Positions 15,916 through 23,632 of a stretch of 41,835 nt of DNA are shown piece by piece (the first letter of the stretch is position 1; the number at the start of each line of letters is the position of its first letter). Position numbers and translations under genes: made by a program. Origin of the DNA: a virus; IMG/VR virus record IMGVR_UViG_3300008108_000057, positions 121,546 through 163,380 of that record; one strand, given 5' to 3'. The notes under the pieces were generated by a model. The model had not been told where the DNA came from. It searched no databases and saw only the letters and a list, made by a program, of their open reading frames with translations.

Positions 15916-15976
15916 AAAAATAACTTCTAGTGATTTTATCCAAAATATATTTGACAAATTGAAGAAAACAGAGTAG
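15908..15976 (+). pseudogene. Relic: second copy of the 3' end of the gene at 15022
   Basis: The frame reads VAKKITSSDFIQNIFDKLKKTE-stop, against VAKKTTTSNDFIQNMFERLKEID-stop at 15295-15366. DNA identity is clear, with one codon missing. It has no start of its own and marks the right edge of the inserted oxygenase-like gene. Confidence 0.8.
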
Positions 15977-15979
15977 ACT
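15951..15979 (+). promoter_or_regulatory. Possible sigma70 promoter inside the relic, before RNase H
   Basis: TTGACA (15951-15956), a 17-base gap and TAGACT (15974-15979, 4 of 6). In the intact upstream copy the corresponding bases read TTGAAC, so the -35 match is specific to the relic. The spacing equals that of all other promoters in the window, but the -10 is weak. Confidence 0.35.
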
Positions 15980-16006
15980 GTAGTTTCCTAACTATAGAGT
16001 GTTATC

Positions 16007-16864
16007 ATGATACTAATTGATCTCAACCAAGTACTGTTGTCTGGCATTATGGCACAACTTGCATCACAAAAAAATGTCAAGCTGGAAGAAGGACTTGTTC
16101 GCCATATGGTATTGAATGTTCTAAGAACTCATACCAATAAATTTAAAGAATATGGCGAAGTTGTCTTATGTTGCGATAATCGTAACTATTGGCGAAAATC
16201 TATTTTTCCTTTCTACAAAGCAGGTCGTAAAAAAGCCCGTGAGAAGTCGGATTTAGATTGGCACCTAATCTTTGACATTCTGTCAAAACTCAAAACAGAA
16301 TTGAGAGAAAACTTTCCATACAAAGTAATCGATGTTGAAGGAGCCGAGGCTGATGACATTATAGGCACATTAGTTCCTCGTCATATCATGCATGAAAATA
16401 TCTTGATTCTTTCTAGTGATGGTGATTTCTTACAACTTCAAGCATATAACAGTAAAAGTGCATTTAATGTAAAGCAGTACAATCCTGCTTTGAAGAAGTT
16501 TGTCATTTCACAGAATCCACAAAAAGACCTGAAAGAAAAAATCATCAAAGGCGACAAAGGCGATGGTATACCAAATATCTTGTCTCCTTCGGATTGTTTT
16601 GTTCTAGATAAACGCCAGACTCCTATTACAAAAGGAAAACTAGATAAATTTCTATCTGAGCATTACAGTAACTATGAATCTGTAGCAAATACTGGCTTTA
16701 CCCGCAATCAACTCCTAATTGACCTGTCTTTAATACCAGGTGATATAAAGGAGAAAATCATAAATACTTATGAAGAAACAAAACCTGCTCCTAGAAGTAA
16801 GCTGTTGAATTACTTTATTGAGAACCGACTGAAGAATCTGATGGACGTTATTGAGGAATTTTAA
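16007..16864 (+). CDS. rnh: RNase H / 5'-3' exonuclease, T4 Rnh-like (FEN family)
   Basis: 285 residues, close to T4 RNase H (305). PIN/FEN metal-binding acids are seen in MILIDLNQ (Asp5), LCCDNRNYWRK, VEGAEADDIIGTL, LSSDGDFLQLQ and the helix-3-turn-like KGDKGDGIPN. It removes RNA primers and flaps on the lagging strand, acting with the primase encoded upstream. The start is preceded by GTTATC rather than a clear Shine-Dalgarno. Overlaps the next gene by one base (TAATG). Confidence 0.9.
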   Translation: MILIDLNQVLLSGIMAQLASQKNVKLEEGLVRHMVLNVLRTHTNKFKEYGEVVLCCDNRNYWRKSIFPFYKAGRKKAREKSDLDWHLIFDILSKLKTELRENFPYKVIDVEGAEADDIIGTLVPRHIMHENILILSSDGDFLQLQAYNSKSAFNVKQYNPALKKFVISQNPQKDLKEKIIKGDKGDGIPNILSPSDCFVLDKRQTPITKGKLDKFLSEHYSNYESVANTGFTRNQLLIDLSLIPGDIKEKIINTYEETKPAPRSKLLNYFIENRLKNLMDVIEEF

Positions 16865-17286
16865 TGAAAAATATATATGAGATATTTGATGAATTTGAAG
16901 AAGCTAAAACAAAAGCAGATAGGAAAAAAGTAATAGAACAAAATCTTTCTCCTACCCTTGTAAAAGTTTTAGAATATGCATTTCATCCTAATTATAAATG
17001 GACAGTAAAAGAAGTACCAGACAATTACAAAATTCCTGATACATTACCTGGAGTTTCTTTTGCTCATCTTGGAACAGAGCTACGAAGAATCTATTTGTTT
17101 CAAGAAGGACATCCTACATCATTAAGTTTGGATGAACAAAGAAAAAATGAATTACTAATTCAACTCTTAGAATCTTTGGAACCGAGAGAAGCTGAAGTAA
17201 TCATAGGAATAATGAAAAAGGATTTAGGTGTTAAAGGATTAACATATAATTTTGTTAAGGAGTGTTTTCCCAACATGTTACCATGA
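16864..17286 (+). CDS. Conserved T4-like phage protein (DUF6433-like)
   Basis: 140 residues: IYEIFDEFEEAKTKADRKKV, then YAFHPNYKWTVKEVPDNYKIP, LLIQLLESLEPREAEVI and VKECFPNMLP. I recall this whole pattern as the cyanophage family DUF6433, usually next to rnh as here. The biochemical role is unknown; the persistent association suggests a replication accessory. Coupled to both neighbours by overlaps. Confidence 0.75.
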   Translation: MKNIYEIFDEFEEAKTKADRKKVIEQNLSPTLVKVLEYAFHPNYKWTVKEVPDNYKIPDTLPGVSFAHLGTELRRIYLFQEGHPTSLSLDEQRKNELLIQLLESLEPREAEVIIGIMKKDLGVKGLTYNFVKECFPNMLP

Positions 17287-17660
17287 AAATAAGAAAAGAA
17301 AAAATAATCGTAACGATTGGTGCTTTTGATCCTGTAGAATTATCTGATATCAATTTTTTGAAAAGAGCTAAATCAAAAGGTGATTGGTTAATCATTGGCG
17401 TACATTCCGACATATATTTGACAAAATATGAAAAAGGTTTTATTCAAAACTACAACTCCCGATCAGAGATCGTCAAACACTTAAAATTTGTGGATGAAGT
17501 TTTCATGTATAATGATACTGACGGTACTGCATGTCAATTACTTAAGATAGTACAAATGTGCTATCCTTATTCCGAAATAATCTTTATATCTAAAAATGGA
17601 GATAAAGAAACCTCGCCTGAAGGTAAAATGAAAGGCATCAAGTTCCTACTAATGAAATAA
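17283..17660 (+). CDS. Cytidylyltransferase-like protein with degenerate catalytic motif
   Basis: 125 residues from ATG 17283 (ATGA overlap). The fold pattern matches small nucleotidyltransferases: IVTIGAFDPVELSDINFLKRAKSKGD, then LIIGVHSDIYL and VDEVFMYND. The HxGH nucleotide-binding signature is replaced by ELSD, and the second signature near the C-terminus reads ISKNGDKETSPEG. It therefore probably does not catalyse normal nucleotidyl transfer, in contrast to the intact homologue at 23240. Confidence 0.6.
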   Translation: MKIRKEKIIVTIGAFDPVELSDINFLKRAKSKGDWLIIGVHSDIYLTKYEKGFIQNYNSRSEIVKHLKFVDEVFMYNDTDGTACQLLKIVQMCYPYSEIIFISKNGDKETSPEGKMKGIKFLLMK

Positions 17661-17678
17661 TGGAGTTCATAAAATCAA

Positions 17679-17858
17679 ATGACTAAGTTTGCTGGTAAAT
17701 TCCGTAAAAATAATGATTACGGTGACGATTTTGAATTTGCTAAAAGTTCAAGAAAGAAACGCAAATTCAAAGAACACGGTGAAGTTAAGAAAAAGTTAAA
17801 ACAATGGGAATATGAAAATCGCCATGAAGATGAAGAACATCGTCATTACAAATATTGA
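17679..17858 (+). CDS. Small basic hypothetical protein
   Basis: 59 residues (MTKFAGKFRKNNDYGDDFEF ... RHEDEEHRHYKY) with a Lys/Arg centre (SSRKKRKFKEHGEVKKKLKQ) and a His-rich end. No family recognised. It lies between the replication block and the first consensus promoter and is probably the last gene of the upstream operon. Confidence 0.55.
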   Translation: MTKFAGKFRKNNDYGDDFEFAKSSRKKRKFKEHGEVKKKLKQWEYENRHEDEEHRHYKY

Positions 17859-17871
17859 AACAAAAAAGCCC

Positions 17872-17900
17872 TTGACAATTCACTCGTAGGTTGATATAAT
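17872..17900 (+). promoter_or_regulatory. Consensus sigma70 promoter
   Basis: TTGACA (17872-17877), a 17-base spacer and TATAAT (17895-17900): both hexamers perfect. The upstream flank AAAAAAGCC and downstream AATT match the extended sequence seen at the early promoters further on. Confidence 0.9.
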
Positions 17901-17927
17901 GTAGTCTAGTTGAGTGGAGATATCATT

Positions 17928-18290
17928 ATGATAGTTTATGGCTACATTCGTAAATCAAAACCGAAGAAATTGACAAAAGTGCAACAAGCTGAGTATGATG
18001 TATGGTGTCGTAAAGTTGGCATTGGTACTTCACCAAAAGTTACTAAGATAACAAAGACAACTTTCAAAACTAGCAACAAAATGCCTAAGCTTGTTATTCC
18101 TGCTGAACGAAACCCTAAGAAGTATCCTTCAGTAGACACTGGCGTACAGGTTGCAAACTGGAATAGAAAAGACAAAGTTACACAATATACTGGCGATAAA
18201 ATGCTAGGTGTTGGTACTTTACACAAATCTAACGCTGTTCCCGTTTTCAATGATACTGAAGCAAAAGATATGGCTAAGATGAGGCGATAA
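17928..18290 (+). CDS. Conserved phage protein (YTGDKMLGVGTLHKSNAVPVF)
   Basis: 120 residues from ATG 17928, behind GGAG (17916-17919). A basic N-terminal half (YIRKSKPKKLTKVQQAEYD) leads to a highly conserved C-terminal block (TGDKMLGVGTLHKSNAVPVF, then AKDMAKMRR) that I recall from many large phages. Function unknown. First gene behind a perfect promoter. Confidence 0.7.
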   Translation: MIVYGYIRKSKPKKLTKVQQAEYDVWCRKVGIGTSPKVTKITKTTFKTSNKMPKLVIPAERNPKKYPSVDTGVQVANWNRKDKVTQYTGDKMLGVGTLHKSNAVPVFNDTEAKDMAKMRR

Positions 18291-18291
18291 A

Positions 18292-18426
18292 ATGAAGATT
18301 TTATTGAAAATACCGAAGCCAATCTGCCGTACACCTATTCCTGCCCCACAAAAACATAAAATTGATGTACGATATACCCGAAAAGTGAAGCATAAGGAGA
18401 AAATTGATGTACGAACCTTTGGATAA
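18292..18426 (+). CDS. Tiny proline/lysine-rich protein preceding the methyltransferase
   Basis: 44 residues (MKILLKIPKPICRTPIPAPQ ... VKHKEKIDVRTFG), starting one base after the previous stop and overlapping the methyltransferase start by 20 bases. I recall similar tiny Pro/Lys proteins before methyltransferase genes in related phages. Short length keeps confidence moderate. Confidence 0.5.
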   Translation: MKILLKIPKPICRTPIPAPQKHKIDVRYTRKVKHKEKIDVRTFG

Positions 18427-19105
18427 TTGTATTTTGTACAATGATGATTGCTTAGAGGTCATGAAACGTGACCTTTCTTATCATTATGTCATCACTTCTC
18501 CACCAGATTTTGATGAAATTGGGGAAAATCCTGATGATTCTAGGGCAAAATGGGAAAGATTGATGTATGACACCTTTTCCATGATCAATCCAATCAATAA
18601 TGTTGTTACAATTATCCTTCGTGACCGTAAATCTGGAGGAAAAGTGGTGAAAAAGCACAGTTTCATCACAGATACGATGGAAGAATTGGGTTGGATTCAC
18701 AAAAGTCAAAGAATTTGGGTGCGTTCAATGAATGCAAACCTATATCGCTTCAACTATTCCTTTATTTTAACCTTCAAAAGACCCGGAAAACAGTTTTCTC
18801 GGGAAGGTTTTAGTGATTTGTCTATTCCTGATGTACTTGAACATTTTATAAAACCAATTGAGGGTTATGTTGACAACTATCCAACTGATCTTGTATCAAA
18901 TTTTCTTGATGTATATACAAATCCTGGCGAAACTGTCTTTGATCCATTTATGGGTTCGGGTAGTACCGCAGTTTCATGCATATATTCAGATAGAAAATGG
19001 GTAGGAGCAGAAATTGTTCCTGAAGTTTATCAACTTGCAGTCAATCGCTTGAATACAATTTATGATGAAAGGAACACCGAGTATGTCGGACTTAAATTTG
19101 AATGA
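18407..19105 (+). CDS. DNA methyltransferase, beta-class (N4-cytosine or N6-adenine)
   Basis: 232 residues from ATG 18407, behind AAGGAG. Catalytic motif IV is TSPPD (residues 30-34) near the N-terminus and the SAM-binding motif FDPFMGSGS (178-186) is near the C-terminus: the permuted order of beta-class enzymes. TSPPx is more often seen in N4-cytosine enzymes, but Asp in place of Tyr/Trp/Phe is unusual. There is no adjacent restriction endonuclease, so it is an orphan enzyme, probably protecting or marking phage DNA. Confidence 0.85.
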   Translation: MYEPLDNCILYNDDCLEVMKRDLSYHYVITSPPDFDEIGENPDDSRAKWERLMYDTFSMINPINNVVTIILRDRKSGGKVVKKHSFITDTMEELGWIHKSQRIWVRSMNANLYRFNYSFILTFKRPGKQFSREGFSDLSIPDVLEHFIKPIEGYVDNYPTDLVSNFLDVYTNPGETVFDPFMGSGSTAVSCIYSDRKWVGAEIVPEVYQLAVNRLNTIYDERNTEYVGLKFE

Positions 19106-19277
19106 ACTTGATCATTTTAGTGATGAAGAAATTGTTCTCTTGGAGGAAATGAGTGAAATGCTTGCAGAAATGACACAAGAGGAATATGATGACTTTGTGG
19201 CCATGGTTGAAATCATGGGAAAAAAGAAAAAAGAGAATAATTTTTTGTTGGTTGATAGAAGTGAATTTTATCATTAA
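19083..19277 (+). CDS. Small acidic helical protein
   Basis: 64 residues from ATG 19083, behind AAGGA, overlapping the methyltransferase end by 23 bases. Very acidic (FSDEEIVLLEEMSEMLAEMT) with a short KKKK stretch. No family recognised; an acidic adaptor or DNA-mimic cannot be excluded. Confidence 0.6.
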   Translation: MSDLNLNELDHFSDEEIVLLEEMSEMLAEMTQEEYDDFVAMVEIMGKKKKENNFLLVDRSEFYH

Positions 19278-19288
19278 TGGGAGAAAAC

Positions 19289-19438
19289 ATGAAAGCCGAA
19301 GATACAGTGAAATTGCAAAATCAAAAAGAAGCACTGGATGAAATTGAACAGATTGTCAAACAATGGGTAGCTAAAAGAAAGTGGCAAGAAGATTTAGATC
19401 ACTATGAAGATTTAAAAAAACAATTCATGTATGGATAA
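19289..19438 (+). CDS. Small coiled-coil protein
   Basis: 49 residues behind GGGAG, almost entirely one charged amphipathic helix (QNQKEALDEIEQIVKQWVAK). No recognised family. Part of the operon running into the AbrB-like gene. Confidence 0.5.
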   Translation: MKAEDTVKLQNQKEALDEIEQIVKQWVAKRKWQEDLDHYEDLKKQFMYG

Positions 19439-19441
19439 ACC

Positions 19442-19618
19442 ATGTCTAAAATATATACCTCAGTAGTTAAAGAGTGTGAAGATGGTTCTGGAGATGTTTA
19501 TATTGAACTTCCAGATGAAATGCTGGCAGACCTAGGATGGAAAGAAGGTCAAACTTTGGACCTTGATATAAAAAAGGATCCAACAGGTAATGTCATTGTG
19601 TTAACTGCTGTTGCGTAA
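19442..19618 (+). CDS. AbrB/MazE-like swapped-hairpin protein
   Basis: 58 residues. GDVYIELPDEMLADLGWKEG followed by QTLDLDIKKDPTGNVIVLTA is the pattern of SpoVT-AbrB/MazE beta-barrel proteins (dimeric DNA-binding folds). It is a lone copy without an adjacent MazF-like toxin, so a phage transcription regulator is more likely than an antitoxin. It ends just before a promoter. Confidence 0.6.
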   Translation: MSKIYTSVVKECEDGSGDVYIELPDEMLADLGWKEGQTLDLDIKKDPTGNVIVLTAVA

Positions 19619-19639
19619 ATACAACAATCAGGTTTTCCA

Positions 19640-19668
19640 TTGACAAAACATTGGATTTATGCGATAAT
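19640..19668 (+). promoter_or_regulatory. Sigma70 promoter before metallopeptidase-VWA gene
   Basis: TTGACA (19640-19645), a 17-base spacer and GATAAT (19663-19668). A GAGAGATATC leader precedes the ATG at 19697. Confidence 0.85.
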
Positions 19669-19696
19669 GTATCATCTTCAATAGAGAGATATCAAA

Positions 19697-21823
19697 ATGC
19701 AAACGACACAAGAATCCAAATCACAACTCGCCAAACTGATGGCGACGGAAAACCTGATTGTTGAACACAAGAAAGTTCCTACCGCTTATTTCAATACAAA
19801 AGAACGTAAGCTGGTAATTCCTATTCTTAAAGATACTCTTACTCCTGAAATGTATGATCTGTTCGTAGGTCATGAAGTTGGTCATGCATTGAATACTCCC
19901 GCTGAAGGTTGGCACGATTCAGTTATTGATTTGAAAATTCCTAAAGTTATTCTCAATATTGTAGAAGATGCGAGAATTGAGAAACTCATTAAACGCAAAT
20001 ATCCTGGCCTGCGTTCCTCATTCTCAAAAGCATATCGTCAACTTTACAACGATAACTTTTTTGCAACTGAAGGTGTTGATCTCAATGGTATGAATATTCT
20101 AGACCGTTTGAATATTCATTTCAAGATTGGCGCACACCTTGGCATCAAGTTCAATGAAGAAGAACTTACAATTGTTGATGAAATGAATCAATTGGAAACT
20201 TTTGATGATGTTGTTGAACTTTCTAAAAAGATTCAAGAACTTTATCGTCAACAAAAAGAAAAACAAAAAGAAAAACGTCAAGAAGAAGAAACTCCTACTG
20301 ATGAGTGGGATGATGATACCGAGTATTCATCAGAGACCATGGATTTTGATGATGGCGAAGAAGAAGATGATGATGGTGAAGAACAAGAAAACCGTCAGTC
20401 ACCAGAATTTTCTGATGAGATGGATTCTGAAGAAACTGAGAATGAAAGTTTTAATGAAGGTGAAGATAAAGTAGAATCACACACCGACGAGGCGTTTCGT
20501 AACCATGAAAAAGAACTTCTGTGTGAAGATTCAACGGATTACAATTATGCTAATGTTCCAGAAAACCTCAATCTAGATAATATTGTAATACCATATAAGC
20601 GTATTATCAATCGTTACAAGAAAGACTCATATTATGCTGATCAAGTAGACACAAGCGTATTCAACACTTTCAAATCCAAATCAGCGAAAGTTGTTTCTTA
20701 TCTTGTGAAAGAATTTGAACTCCGTAAAAATGCGGATCAAATGAAACGTGCGAGTGTTGCAAAAACTGGTGAACTCAACATGAGTAAAATTTACTCGTAT
20801 AAGTTCAATGATGATATCTTCAAACGATTGACTATTGTCCCTGGTGGTAAATCTCACGGTCTTGTGATATTTCTAGACTGGTCTGGTTCAATGATTAACT
20901 ATTTACACCCAACTATTAAGCAACTCTTAAATCTTGTTTTGTTCTGCAAGAAAGTAAATATTCCGTTTGAAGTATATGCATTCACAAATATGTACTATCC
21001 CGAAAGCGGTGAAAGAAAAAATGCCGAAGAGGCAGAATACAAAGAAAATGATGTTCTGATTCGTTCATTCAATTTGCTGAATTTATTTTCAAGTAAAATG
21101 AATGCAAGTGACATGTCTTACATGGCATCTGCTTTGCTACACGGCTCTGCAAGTATGTATCCAAATGTAGCAAGAATGGCACACCGCATTAACGGTTTCC
21201 CACGATGGTTAGATATGCAGTACACTCCACTCAACGAAACAATCTTTACCGCAATGAAGATTGTCCCTGAGTTTCAGAAACAGCACAAACTGCAAGTAGT
21301 CAATACTGTGTTTCTTACTGATGGTGAAGGTCACATGTTAACACAGAAAAAAGTTACTGATGGTGAATATGGTTCAAGTTCCCGTTTTATGACAACAGGA
21401 ACCCAGATTGGTGTTCTGCGTCATCAAAGTACTGGAATTTCTGAAAAAATCAAACATAGCGGATGTGAAGCATTTACTTCAGCAGCATTGAAGATATTCA
21501 AACAAGTTACAAAAAGTAATGTTGTTGGCTTCTATCTTGTAAATAGCCGTGAGTTCAGACAATCAACTTCTCGTTTGTTTCCTAAGACTGCTAACATGGA
21601 TGACATCCGTGAAAAGTTCATGAAAGAAAAAAGTGTTGTCTGCACAACATCTGGCTATGATGAATATTATATTGTTCGTGCCGAAACTGATGTTGACAAT
21701 GACAGTGAACTTGAAGTAAAATCAACAACTACCCGAGGTCTTGTAAACGCCTTTACTAAGTACAATACAAGTAAAGTTATTAATCGTGTTGTACTCAACC
21801 GCTTTATCGGAATGATTGCATGA
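19697..21823 (+). CDS. Zinc-metallopeptidase-like and von Willebrand factor A (CobT-like) protein
   Basis: 708 residues. N-terminal zinc-peptidase motif HEVGH (His59-Glu60-His63), with a later NIVEDARIE supplying a likely third ligand (Glu90). The middle is an acidic low-complexity linker (about residues 195-265). The C-terminal VWA domain has a complete MIDAS, DWSGS (394-398). This peptidase-plus-VWA layout resembles CobT-type partners of MoxR/CobS AAA+ ATPases, and a CobS-like ATPase lies at 38290. I infer a chaperone-like remodelling pair rather than cobalamin synthesis, as no other cobalamin genes are present. Overlaps galE-like gene by ATGA. Confidence 0.8.
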   Translation: MQTTQESKSQLAKLMATENLIVEHKKVPTAYFNTKERKLVIPILKDTLTPEMYDLFVGHEVGHALNTPAEGWHDSVIDLKIPKVILNIVEDARIEKLIKRKYPGLRSSFSKAYRQLYNDNFFATEGVDLNGMNILDRLNIHFKIGAHLGIKFNEEELTIVDEMNQLETFDDVVELSKKIQELYRQQKEKQKEKRQEEETPTDEWDDDTEYSSETMDFDDGEEEDDDGEEQENRQSPEFSDEMDSEETENESFNEGEDKVESHTDEAFRNHEKELLCEDSTDYNYANVPENLNLDNIVIPYKRIINRYKKDSYYADQVDTSVFNTFKSKSAKVVSYLVKEFELRKNADQMKRASVAKTGELNMSKIYSYKFNDDIFKRLTIVPGGKSHGLVIFLDWSGSMINYLHPTIKQLLNLVLFCKKVNIPFEVYAFTNMYYPESGERKNAEEAEYKENDVLIRSFNLLNLFSSKMNASDMSYMASALLHGSASMYPNVARMAHRINGFPRWLDMQYTPLNETIFTAMKIVPEFQKQHKLQVVNTVFLTDGEGHMLTQKKVTDGEYGSSSRFMTTGTQIGVLRHQSTGISEKIKHSGCEAFTSAALKIFKQVTKSNVVGFYLVNSREFRQSTSRLFPKTANMDDIREKFMKEKSVVCTTSGYDEYYIVRAETDVDNDSELEVKSTTTRGLVNAFTKYNTSKVINRVVLNRFIGMIA

Positions 21824-22794
21824 AGAAAGCATTAGTGACTGGAGGTGCTGGCTATATTGGTCATCACCTCCAGAAAGAACTGAAGAAGAATGGTTACTAT
21901 GTGATTGTGATGGATCGCAAACATCCGTCACAACTTATGGCAACAAAGTATTGTGATGAGTACATTCATACTGATATAAGAAATTATGATCATATTCTTG
22001 ATGAGATAGAATATGGTAAAATGTTTGATGATGATAAGTTCAGCTTTGATATTGTCTTTCATCTTGCGGGTTCCATAGAAGTAGGTGAGAGTGAAGAAAT
22101 GCCTACATACTATTATGAAAATAATGTTTCTGGTACAATTAACATTCTAAAATTGATGAAAGAATATGGTTGCAAAGATATTGTATTTTCATCATCTTGT
22201 GCTGCTGAGAATCCAGAATCAGTTTATGGTCAAACAAAACGAATGTGTGAAACAATTCTAGCAGATGCAAATAAAGAAGGAATCAATAGTGCTATTCTTA
22301 GGTATTTCAATGTTGCTGGTGCTGATCCCGATGGTGAGTTTGGTGAGAATCATGAGCCTGAATCTCATCTCATACCCCGTATTCTTACTAGGAATGATTT
22401 CACTGTGTATGGTAATGATTTTCCTACTCCTGACGGTACCTGTATAAGAGACTATATACATGTATCCGACTTAGCAGATGCCCATGTGAAGGCAGCAGAA
22501 TTTCTAAATGAAAGTAAAACTTCTAGCATTTTTAATCTCGGTTCTGGTACAGGTTATTCTGTTCTGGACGTTATTGCAATGGTAGAAGAAGTAACGGATA
22601 CTGATTTTAAGATTAAATATAGTAATCGTAGAGCTGGTGATCCTGCTAAGTTGGTATGTGAGGATGTCGAACACTCAGAAAAAATATTAAAGTTTAAACC
22701 CAAATATGGACTAAAGGAAATAATTGCTAGTGCATATCAATGGGAAGTTAAGCAAAGGAGAACACCAAATGCTACTGTCGGAGTTTCAGATTGA
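21820..22794 (+). CDS. NAD-dependent sugar-nucleotide epimerase, GalE-like SDR
   Basis: 324 residues, full length for extended SDR epimerases. The Rossmann motif TGGAGYIG (7-14), the SSSCAAENPESVYGQTK catalytic region (Tyr136, Lys140) and the C-terminal VTDTDFKIKYSNRRAGDPAK all match UDP-glucose 4-epimerase. It interconverts a UDP-hexose at C4. It may instead act on a heptose nucleotide, because it heads a heptose-type gene cluster. Coupled to the upstream gene by ATGA. Confidence 0.85.
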   Translation: MKKALVTGGAGYIGHHLQKELKKNGYYVIVMDRKHPSQLMATKYCDEYIHTDIRNYDHILDEIEYGKMFDDDKFSFDIVFHLAGSIEVGESEEMPTYYYENNVSGTINILKLMKEYGCKDIVFSSSCAAENPESVYGQTKRMCETILADANKEGINSAILRYFNVAGADPDGEFGENHEPESHLIPRILTRNDFTVYGNDFPTPDGTCIRDYIHVSDLADAHVKAAEFLNESKTSSIFNLGSGTGYSVLDVIAMVEEVTDTDFKIKYSNRRAGDPAKLVCEDVEHSEKILKFKPKYGLKEIIASAYQWEVKQRRTPNATVGVSD

Positions 22795-22960
22795 TAATAG
22801 AAAAGCAACTGTATCTAAATTCTCAGATACTTATATGATTGATTTCTTTGTTGATGGAAAACATATACAAAGAATGAGTGAAATGAGAATTAATTATGCA
22901 GAGAAATTAGCGGAAGATTTTGTACATGAAGGTTCCTCACCAATATTTTTGGCAGAGTAA
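22769..22960 (+). CDS. Small hypothetical protein
   Basis: 63 residues from ATG 22769, chosen because AAAGGAG (22755-22761) is seven bases upstream; overlaps the epimerase end by 26 bases. A compact alpha/beta pattern (RKATVSKFSDTYMIDFFVDG, RINYAEKLAEDFVHEG) without a recognised family. Confidence 0.6.
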   Translation: MLLSEFQIDNRKATVSKFSDTYMIDFFVDGKHIQRMSEMRINYAEKLAEDFVHEGSSPIFLAE

Positions 22961-22961
22961 T

Positions 22962-23243
22962 ATGATGGATCAAGAAACTAAAGATAAGCATTCTAAAAGA
23001 ATTCAACAAAAAGAAAATTATGTAAAGAAGCAAGTTCAAATAGCTAAAGATTATGGGTATCATAAACTGAATAGTTCTATGCACAAGTGGCGTTATCTAC
23101 TTCAACCACATCGTGCCCATAAGGTACATATTTTCAATTGTGGTGATCCTAAATGTTCTATGTGTGGTAATCCTAGAAAGTTCTTTGAGGAAGAAACCAT
23201 GCAAGAAAAAAGTCATAAACAGAAAAAACTATATCAAGAATGA
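22962..23243 (+). CDS. Conserved phage protein with CGDPKCSMCGNPRK motif
   Basis: 93 residues. HKWRYLLQPHRAHKVHIFNC runs into CGDPKCSMCGNPRKFFEEET, a cysteine cluster (C-x4-C-x2-C) likely to bind zinc. I recall this motif in many T4-like phage proteins; function unknown. Two adjacent in-frame ATGs (22962, 22965) leave the exact start open. Overlaps the next gene by ATGA. Confidence 0.65.
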   Translation: MMDQETKDKHSKRIQQKENYVKKQVQIAKDYGYHKLNSSMHKWRYLLQPHRAHKVHIFNCGDPKCSMCGNPRKFFEEETMQEKSHKQKKLYQE

Positions 23244-23632
23244 AAAAAATATTTGTTAATGGTACCTTTGATATTTTACACAGAGGTCACCTTGAGATGT
23301 TATTATTTGCCCGTGAACAAGGAGACTTTCTCACAGTAGCAGTAGACACCGATGAAAGAGTGAAACGATTAAAAGGACCAACACGACCAATTAATCCATG
23401 TGCCGATAGAATGTTAATGTTGATGCATCTAAAGGTTGTTGATGCTGTGGCCAACTTTGATACTGATGAACAGCTTATTGATTTAATATCAAAACATGAT
23501 GCTATGGTAAAAGGTTCCGACTATATAGGTAAAGATATTGTCGGACAAGAAGTATGTAGAGAAATTATTTTCTTTGATTTAATAAAAGGATGCTCAACAA
23601 GTGAAACGATTAAACGTATTACTAATCGGTGA
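23240..23632 (+). CDS. ADP-heptose-type adenylyltransferase (HldE C-domain-like)
   Basis: 130 residues, a complete small nucleotidyltransferase: VNGTFDILHRGHLEML with HxGH at residues 14-17, LTVAVDTDERVKRLKGPTRP, MLMLMHLKVVDAVANF and the terminal GCSTSETIKRI, which corresponds to the STS signature. This is the pattern of the HldE C-terminal domain that makes ADP-heptose from heptose-1-phosphate. A glycerol-3-phosphate cytidylyltransferase-like activity is possible. The kinase half follows as a separate overlapping gene. Confidence 0.8.
   Translation: MKKIFVNGTFDILHRGHLEMLLFAREQGDFLTVAVDTDERVKRLKGPTRPINPCADRMLMLMHLKVVDAVANFDTDEQLIDLISKHDAMVKGSDYIGKDIVGQEVCREIIFFDLIKGCSTSETIKRITNR

Noticed and set aside
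17262-17282. Earlier start for the cytidylyltransferase-like gene
   Set aside because: ATG 17283 overlaps the previous stop as ATGA, the prevailing junction in this genome; the extra seven residues have no counterpart in the fold.
20202-20474. Lysine/methionine-rich frame inside the metallopeptidase-VWA gene
   Set aside because: Shadow of the acidic low-complexity linker in another frame; no Shine-Dalgarno.
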